From positions 26,396-90,395 of the forward strand of contig NZ_JOAX01000030.1 in assembly GCF_000720485.1 (NCBI RefSeq): a stretch of DNA of 64,000 nucleotides, read 5' to 3'. Below are positions 59,293-64,000 of this stretch, piece by piece (position 1 is the stretch's first letter; the number at the start of each line of letters is the position of its first letter). Below the pieces are notes generated by a model that worked only from the letters and a program-made list of their open reading frames with translations, ran no database searches and was not told the origin of the DNA. A program made the position numbers and the translations under genes. Source of the stretch: Streptomyces ochraceiscleroticus (lineage in GTDB: Bacteria; Actinomycetota; Actinomycetes; Streptomycetales; Streptomycetaceae).

Positions 59293-61121
59293 ACGCCGCC
59301 ACCACCCCCAGCGACGCCGTAGCGCACCTCACCCCCGAACTCTGGGACCGGGCCGGCCGCCTCCTCATCCGCAAGGCGCTGGCCGAGTTCACCCACGAAC
59401 GCCTCCTCACCCCCCGCCCAATGCTGGACGGCCGCTACTCCGTCCGCAGCGACGACGGCACCGTGGAGTACCGCTTCGCCGCCCAGGTCCTCACCCTCGA
59501 CCACTGGCAGATCGACGCCGACTCGATCACCCGCCACCGCGAGGACACCGACCTCCCCCTCGATGCCGTCGAGTTCTTCATCGAACTGCGCGACGCGCTC
59601 GGCCTCAGCGACGAGATCCTCCCCGTCTACCTGGAAGAGATCAGCTCCACCCTCGCCGGCACCGCGTACAAACTGACCAAGGACCACGTCCCGGCCGACG
59701 AGCTCGCGAAGTCCTCCTTCCAGGACATCGAGACCGGCATGACCGAGGGCCACCCCTGCTTCGTGGCCAACAACGGCCGCCTCGGCTTCGGCATTCACGA
59801 GTACCGCGCGTACGCCCCCGAGGCCGCGGCCCCGATCCAGCTCATCTGGCTGGCCGCCCGCCGCGACCGCGCCACCTTCACCGCCGGCGCGGGCCTGGAC
59901 TACGAGACGCTGATGCACGCGGAGCTGGGCGAGGAGACGCTCGACCGCTTCGCCGCCACCATGGCCGGCCAGGGCCTGGACCTCGCCGACTACCTCCTCC
60001 TCCCGGTCCACCCCTGGCAGTGGTGGAACAAGCTCTCCGTCACCTTCGCCGCCGAGGTCGCCCAGCAGCGCCTGGTCTGCTTGGGCCCCGGCGACGACGA
60101 GTACCTCGCGCAGCAGTCCATCCGGACCTTCTTCAACACGAGCAACCCCGAGCGCCACTACGTCAAAACGGCGCTCTCGGTCCTCAACATGGGCTTCATG
60201 CGCGGCCTTTCCGCCGCGTACATGGAGGCCACGCCCGCCATCAACGACTGGCTGGCCGGCCTCATCGACAGCGACCCGGTCCTGCGCGGCACCGGCCTGA
60301 CGATCATCCGCGAGCGCGCCGCCATCGGCTACCACCACCGCCAGTACGAGGACGCCACCACCAAGGGCTCCCCGTACCGCAAGATGCTCGCCGCCCTCTG
60401 GCGCGAGTCCCCGGTACCGTCCCTGGCCCCCGGCCAGCGTCTCGCCACCATGGCCTCGCTGCTGCACACCGACCGCGACGGCGCCTCCTTCGCGGGCGCC
60501 CTGATGCGCGAGTCCGGCCTGAGCGCGGTGGAGTGGCTCCGCCGCTACCTCAAGGCGTACTTCACCCCCCTCCTGCACAGCTTCTACGCCTACGACCTGG
60601 TCTTCATGCCGCACGGCGAGAACGTCATCCTCGTCATCGAGGACGGCGTCGTGCAGCGCGCGGTCTACAAGGACATCGCCGAGGAGATCGCGGTCATGGA
60701 CCCCGACGCGGTCCTCCCCCCGGCCGTCGAGCGCATCCGCGCCGACGTCCCCGAGGACAAGAAGCTCCTGTCGATCTTCACCGACGTCTTCGACTGCTTC
60801 TTCCGCTTCCTCAACGGCATCCTCGTCACCGAGGGCCTGGTCGACGAGGAGACCTTCTGGCGCACGGTCGCGGAGTGCGTCACCGAGTACCAGGCGTCCG
60901 CGCCCGAACTCGCGGACAAGTTCGCCCAGTACGACATGTTCGCCGAGGAGTTCGCGCTCTCCTGCCTGAACCGCCTCCAGCTCCGCAACAACAAGGAGAT
61001 GGTCAACCTCCAGGACCCGGCCGGCGCCCTCCAGCTCATCGGCAACCTGCAGAACCCGATCGCCCGCTTCGCCCCGGGCACGGCCCCGGAGACGACCGCA
61101 GAGACGACCGCGGTGGCGTGA
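59289..61121 (+). CDS. desD: Desferrioxamine synthetase DesD (IucA/IucC NIS synthetase)
   Basis: 610-aa NRPS-independent siderophore synthetase that condenses and cyclises hydroxamate monomers into desferrioxamines using ATP. GHPCFVANNGRLGF, LPVHPWQWWNKL and the C-terminal HGENVILVIEDGV and TDVFDCFFRFLN are typical; length is standard. Last gene of desABCD, followed by a very strong terminator. Confidence 0.96.
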   Translation: MNAATTPSDAVAHLTPELWDRAGRLLIRKALAEFTHERLLTPRPMLDGRYSVRSDDGTVEYRFAAQVLTLDHWQIDADSITRHREDTDLPLDAVEFFIELRDALGLSDEILPVYLEEISSTLAGTAYKLTKDHVPADELAKSSFQDIETGMTEGHPCFVANNGRLGFGIHEYRAYAPEAAAPIQLIWLAARRDRATFTAGAGLDYETLMHAELGEETLDRFAATMAGQGLDLADYLLLPVHPWQWWNKLSVTFAAEVAQQRLVCLGPGDDEYLAQQSIRTFFNTSNPERHYVKTALSVLNMGFMRGLSAAYMEATPAINDWLAGLIDSDPVLRGTGLTIIRERAAIGYHHRQYEDATTKGSPYRKMLAALWRESPVPSLAPGQRLATMASLLHTDRDGASFAGALMRESGLSAVEWLRRYLKAYFTPLLHSFYAYDLVFMPHGENVILVIEDGVVQRAVYKDIAEEIAVMDPDAVLPPAVERIRADVPEDKKLLSIFTDVFDCFFRFLNGILVTEGLVDEETFWRTVAECVTEYQASAPELADKFAQYDMFAEEFALSCLNRLQLRNNKEMVNLQDPAGALQLIGNLQNPIARFAPGTAPETTAETTAVA

Positions 61122-61173
61122 CACCGCGGTAACGGCCGCCGGCCCCGACGGTCCGGGGCGGGCGGCCGGAAAC

Positions 61174-61212
61174 GCAAGAGGGCGGGATCCCCATGGGATC
61201 CCGCCCTCTTGC
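61174..61212. terminator. Bidirectional terminator after desD
   Basis: A perfect 18-bp stem (61174-61191 with 61195-61212) with a 3-nt loop lies between converging desD and the TPR repeat protein gene. Confidence 0.9.
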
Positions 61213-61246
61213 TGTGCTTACGCGTCAGCGCTTCGCTGTGCGGTGC

Positions 61247-63562
61247 TTACTTGTCCGCGTCAGTGCCCGGCTCGGAGTCCTCGTCCTTGTCCTTGTGCTC
61301 GTCCTTGTCCTGGTCGGAGAAGGTGGGCACGACGGGGTCGACGGCCACGGGCTGCACGGGCTCGGCGTCCTCGGCGTCCTCGACCGGCTCGGTCACGGCG
61401 GCGTCAGCGGCGTCAGCGGCGTCAGCGGCAGACTCGGTCGTGGCCTCGGCGCCCTCGGCCTCGGCCGGGGCCGCATCCGTCGCCTCGACCACGTTCGCGT
61501 CTGCCTTCGCGTCCGCGTCCGTGTCCTCGTCGTCGTACTCGTCCGCCAGCGCGTCCGTGAACTCCACGCCGTCCAGCTCCGCCAGCCGGTCCGAGGCGTC
61601 CGTCGTACCGCCCTGGTCGGCCTCCAGCGCCTTCGCGAACCACTCGCGCGCGTCCTCCTCGCGGCCGACCTCCAGCAGCGCGTCGGCGTACGCGTAGCGC
61701 AGCCGCGCGGTCCACGGGTGCACCGCGTTGGACGCCAGCTCCGGGCTCTGCAGCGTCACCACGGCGGCGTCCGCCTGGCCCATGTCGCGCCGGGCACCCG
61801 CCGCGACCAGCCGCATCTCGACCTGTCCGGCCTTGTCCAGCCGCTGCACCTCGGGCTCGCCGGCCATGGCGAGGGCCTTCTCGGGCCGGCCCATGCCGCG
61901 CTCGCAGTCGGCCATCACCGGCCACAGCTCAGCGCTGCCGGTCATCCGGCGCGATGCCCGGAACTCCGCCAGCGCCTCGCTGTACTTGCCGAAGCCGTAC
62001 GCGGCGAAACCGGCCGCCTCGCGGACGGCGGCGACGCGGGACGCGAGCCGCAGGGCCACGCGGGAGTAGCCGTACGCCCGCTCGGGGTCCTCGTCCAGCA
62101 GCTTCGCCACCATCACGAGGTTACGCGCGACGTCCTCGGCCAGCGTCTTCGGCAGGCTCAGCAGCTCCTGCCGCACGTCCTTGTCGATCTCGTCACCGGT
62201 GACATCGTCCGGAATCGGCAGCCGCTTGATCGGCTCCCGCCGGTCATCCCGACGATCGTCCCGCCGGTCGTCCCGGCCGCGCCCCTGCCCGTACGGCCGA
62301 CGCCCACCACGGTCATCGTCCCGCCGGAAGCCACCGCGGTCGCCGCCGCGATCGTCACGGCGGAAGCCCCCGCGGTCGCCGCCGCGGTCATCGCGGCGGT
62401 CATCGCGACGGAAGCCGCCACGGTCACCGCCGCGATCGTCGCGACGGAAGCCCCCGCGGTCGCCGCCACGGTCATCGCGGCGGTCGTCACGACGGAAGCC
62501 ACCACTGGCGCCACCGCGGTCGCCGCCGCGATCGTCGCGACGGAACCCGCCGCGCTCGCCACCGCGGTCATCGCGACGGTCGTCACGACGGAAGCCACCA
62601 CTGGCGCCACCGCGGTCGCCGCCGCGATCGTCACGGCGGAAGCCACCCCGGTCGCCGCCACGGTCATCGCGGCGGAACCCGCCACCGGCGCCACCGCGGT
62701 CGCCACCGCGATCGTCGCGACGGAACCCACCACGGTCGTCCTCACGACGGGGACCACGGGGACGGTCATCACGGCGGTCATCACGGCGGTCCACGCCACG
62801 GTCGTCACGGCGGAACCCGCCGCGCTCGCCGCCGCGGTCATCCCGCCGGTCATCGCGGCGGAAGCCGCCACGGTCGTCCTCGCGACGCGGCCCACGCGGC
62901 CGGTCATCACGCCGGTCGTCCCGGCGGAAGCCACCCCGGTCGCCCCCGCGATCGTCACGCCGGTCATCGCGGCGGAACCCACCACGGTCGCCGCCACGGT
63001 CCGCACCGCGGTCGTCCCGACGGAAGCCGCCGCGCTCGCCGCCGCGGTCATCGCGACGGAAGCCCCCGCGGTCACCACCACGGTCGTCACGGCGGAACCC
63101 GCCACGGTCGCCGCCGCGGTCGTCCTCGCGACGCGGCCCACGCGGCCGGTCATCACGACGGTCATCGCGGCGGAAGCCCCCACGGTCACCACCACCGGCG
63201 CCACCGCGATCGTCACGGCGGAACCCACCGCGGTCGCCACCGCGGTCATCGCGGCGGAAGCCGCCCCGCTCGCCACCGCGGTCGTCCTCGCGACGCGGCC
63301 CACGCGGCCGGTCGTCACGACGGAAGTCCCCGCGACCCGCAGGACGGTCGTCCCGGCGGGCCCCGCCGCGCTCGCCGCCGCGGTCATCGCGACGGAAGCC
63401 CCCGCGGTCACCACCACGGTCATCGCGGCGGACGCCGCCCCGCTCGCCGCCACGGTCGTCACGTCGGTCATCGCGGCGGAAGCCACCACGGTCGGGCCGG
63501 TCACCACCATCGCGCCAGCGCGGCCGGCGCTCCGATCGGTCGTCGGGAGAGTTGGTGGACAT
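61247..63562 (-). CDS. TPR protein with a 420-residue Gly/Arg/Asp repeat domain
   Basis: 771-aa protein in three parts. Residues 25-442 are tandem degenerate repeats of GGFRRDDRGGDR and variants (RRDDR, GGERGG, RPRGPRREDD), a highly charged RGG-like low-complexity region. Residues about 443-690 form alpha-helical TPR-like repeats (for example YGYSRVALRLASRVAAVREAAGF and RYAYADALLEVGREEDAREWFAKALEA, key AYADALLEVGR). A strongly acidic Ala/Asp/Glu tail runs to the end. ATG at 63562 has AGGAG 8 nt upstream. It looks RNA-interacting by composition; adjacent to an rRNA operon. Function unknown. Confidence 0.9.
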   Translation of the reverse strand: MSTNSPDDRSERRPRWRDGGDRPDRGGFRRDDRRDDRGGERGGVRRDDRGGDRGGFRRDDRGGERGGARRDDRPAGRGDFRRDDRPRGPRREDDRGGERGGFRRDDRGGDRGGFRRDDRGGAGGGDRGGFRRDDRRDDRPRGPRREDDRGGDRGGFRRDDRGGDRGGFRRDDRGGERGGFRRDDRGADRGGDRGGFRRDDRRDDRGGDRGGFRRDDRRDDRPRGPRREDDRGGFRRDDRRDDRGGERGGFRRDDRGVDRRDDRRDDRPRGPRREDDRGGFRRDDRGGDRGGAGGGFRRDDRGGDRGGFRRDDRGGDRGGASGGFRRDDRRDDRGGERGGFRRDDRGGDRGGASGGFRRDDRRDDRGGDRGGFRRDDRGGDRGGFRRDDRRDDRGGDRGGFRRDDRGGDRGGFRRDDDRGGRRPYGQGRGRDDRRDDRRDDRREPIKRLPIPDDVTGDEIDKDVRQELLSLPKTLAEDVARNLVMVAKLLDEDPERAYGYSRVALRLASRVAAVREAAGFAAYGFGKYSEALAEFRASRRMTGSAELWPVMADCERGMGRPEKALAMAGEPEVQRLDKAGQVEMRLVAAGARRDMGQADAAVVTLQSPELASNAVHPWTARLRYAYADALLEVGREEDAREWFAKALEADQGGTTDASDRLAELDGVEFTDALADEYDDEDTDADAKADANVVEATDAAPAEAEGAEATTESAADAADAADAAVTEPVEDAEDAEPVQPVAVDPVVPTFSDQDKDEHKDKDEDSEPGTDADK
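62240..63490 (-). repeat. Coding tandem repeats of the GGFRRDDRGGDR protein
   Basis: About 1.25 kb of imperfect 12-15-bp and longer repeated units, in phase with the reading frame of the TPR protein. Other frames on both strands also stay open across it, as expected for periodic GC-rich repeats. Confidence 0.9.
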
Positions 63563-63638
63563 CGACGTGACTCCTGTCTTCGGTACTGCTGGTCATTCTC
63601 ACGCACCGACCAGTTCGGCGCGCTTCGGCAAAACAAAA

Positions 63639-63680
63639 AGGACCCTTGGTCCCAGCATGAACGCTGGGACCAAGGGTCCT
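63639..63680 (-). terminator. rRNA operon terminator
   Basis: A perfect 18-bp stem (63639-63656 with 63663-63680), 6-nt loop, followed on the minus strand by a T-rich run (TTTTTGTTTT). It lies 8 bp past the 5S rRNA end. Confidence 0.92.
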
Positions 63681-63688
63681 GAAAGATT

Positions 63689-63807
63689 GTTCGGCGGCGT
63701 CCTACTCTCCCACAGGGTCCCCCCTGCAGTACCATCGGCGCGGAAAGGCTTAGCTTCCGGGTTCGGAATGTAACCGGGCGTTTCCCTAACGCTATGACCA
63801 CCGAAAC
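63689..63807 (-). rRNA. 5S ribosomal RNA
   Basis: 119 nt. The minus strand begins GTTTCGGTGGTCATAGCG and ends GGACGCCGCCGAAC, with complementary ends and the conserved CCGAACCCGGAAG loop; length and sequence match streptomycete 5S rRNA. Confidence 0.96.
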
Positions 63808-63921
63808 CCTATCGGGTTCGAGCGAACAAGCACACTCTTCAGTTAAGTAATGAAGCATGAAACTTGGTTCAACCGGTGCGACTGTTCGCAACCCGGGAAC
63901 CACACAGTGGACGCGAGCAAC

Positions 63922-64000
63922 TGAGGACAAGCCCTCGGCCTATTAGTACCAGTCAACTCCACCCGTTACCGGGCTTCCATATCTGGCCTATCAACCCAGT
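63922..64000 (-). rRNA. 23S ribosomal RNA, 3' end (partial)
   Basis: The minus strand holds the conserved 23S tail (GACTGGTACTAATAGGCC, then GAGGGCTTGTCCTC). The 3' end is estimated by comparison with other 23S genes; the rest lies beyond the right edge. The spacer 63808-63921 separates it from 5S. Confidence 0.93.

Noticed and set aside
61193..63682. 829-codon plus-strand frame across the repeat gene, and another at 62181-63773
   Set aside because: They arise from the periodic repeats and run through a terminator, the rRNA-side leader or 5S; the minus-strand frame has a ribosome site, TPR fold and sensible ends.

Overview
The window is high-GC actinobacterial DNA. Codon third positions are strongly G/C, many genes start with GTG, and 4-bp start/stop overlaps are frequent. 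Gene content and order (der-plsC-cmk-tyrA-aroH; scpA-scpB-rluB beside a ParA-type gene; ald; pyrG; recN-nadK-tlyA; desABCD) point to Streptomyces or a close streptomycete. Nothing looks like a prophage, insertion sequence, CRISPR array or tRNA. Base and codon use is even throughout, apart from one very repetitive gene near the right end.

Layout. 1-5.5 kb: the 5' part of an acyl-CoA (glutaryl-CoA type) dehydrogenase gene, a 14-TM MFS exporter, a PIG-V-like mannosyltransferase-type membrane protein and a PAP2 protein with altered phosphate-binding arginines. 5.6-9.2 kb: a small I78-type inhibitor, a stand-alone ctaD, a WYL regulator and a tiny membrane protein. 9.2-14.8 kb: a coupled pair (family 4 glycosyltransferase and unknown protein), two adjacent resuscitation-promoting factors and two hypothetical proteins. 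14.9-19.4 kb (minus): aroH, tyrA, cmk, plsC, der, mostly linked by 4-bp overlaps. 19.5-25.4 kb (minus): a ParA ATPase and a small probable ribbon-helix-helix partner, then scpA, scpB, rluB and an ADP-ribosylglycohydrolase, a chromosome-segregation/condensation block. 25.8-31.7 kb: ald, a STAND-type TPR ATPase, a Nudix ADP-ribose pyrophosphatase and pyrG. 32.2-41.4 kb: a GH15 hydrolase, a GH64 beta-1,3-glucanase with a divergent LacI regulator and operator, then a monoamine oxidase/APC permease pair with a divergent PucR regulator. 41.5-47.7 kb (minus): tlyA, NAD kinase, recN, a MraY/WecA-like membrane protein and a glycosyltransferase.

47.8-61.2 kb: an SCP2-domain protein, then iron acquisition. 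A siderophore ABC transporter (ATPase and two permeases) faces a lipoprotein receptor and a siderophore-interacting reductase across one iron box. A HAD phosphatase and a DUF1015 protein intervene. Then the desferrioxamine operon desABCD follows a second iron box. The two 19-bp boxes (TTAGGTTAGCCTAACCTCA and TTAGGTTAGGCTTACCTCA) suggest common control by a DmdR1/IdeR-type repressor: desABCD would make the siderophore, the receptor and permease would import the ferric form, and the SIP protein would release iron.

61.2-64 kb: a TPR protein with about 420 residues of Gly/Arg/Asp-rich repeats, then the 3' end of an rRNA operon read leftward (23S tail, 5S, strong terminator). The items most worth following up are the repeat protein, the ParA/RHH/ScpAB block, the split iron regulon, the PAP2 protein lacking its arginines, and several hairpins or palindromes in leaders.
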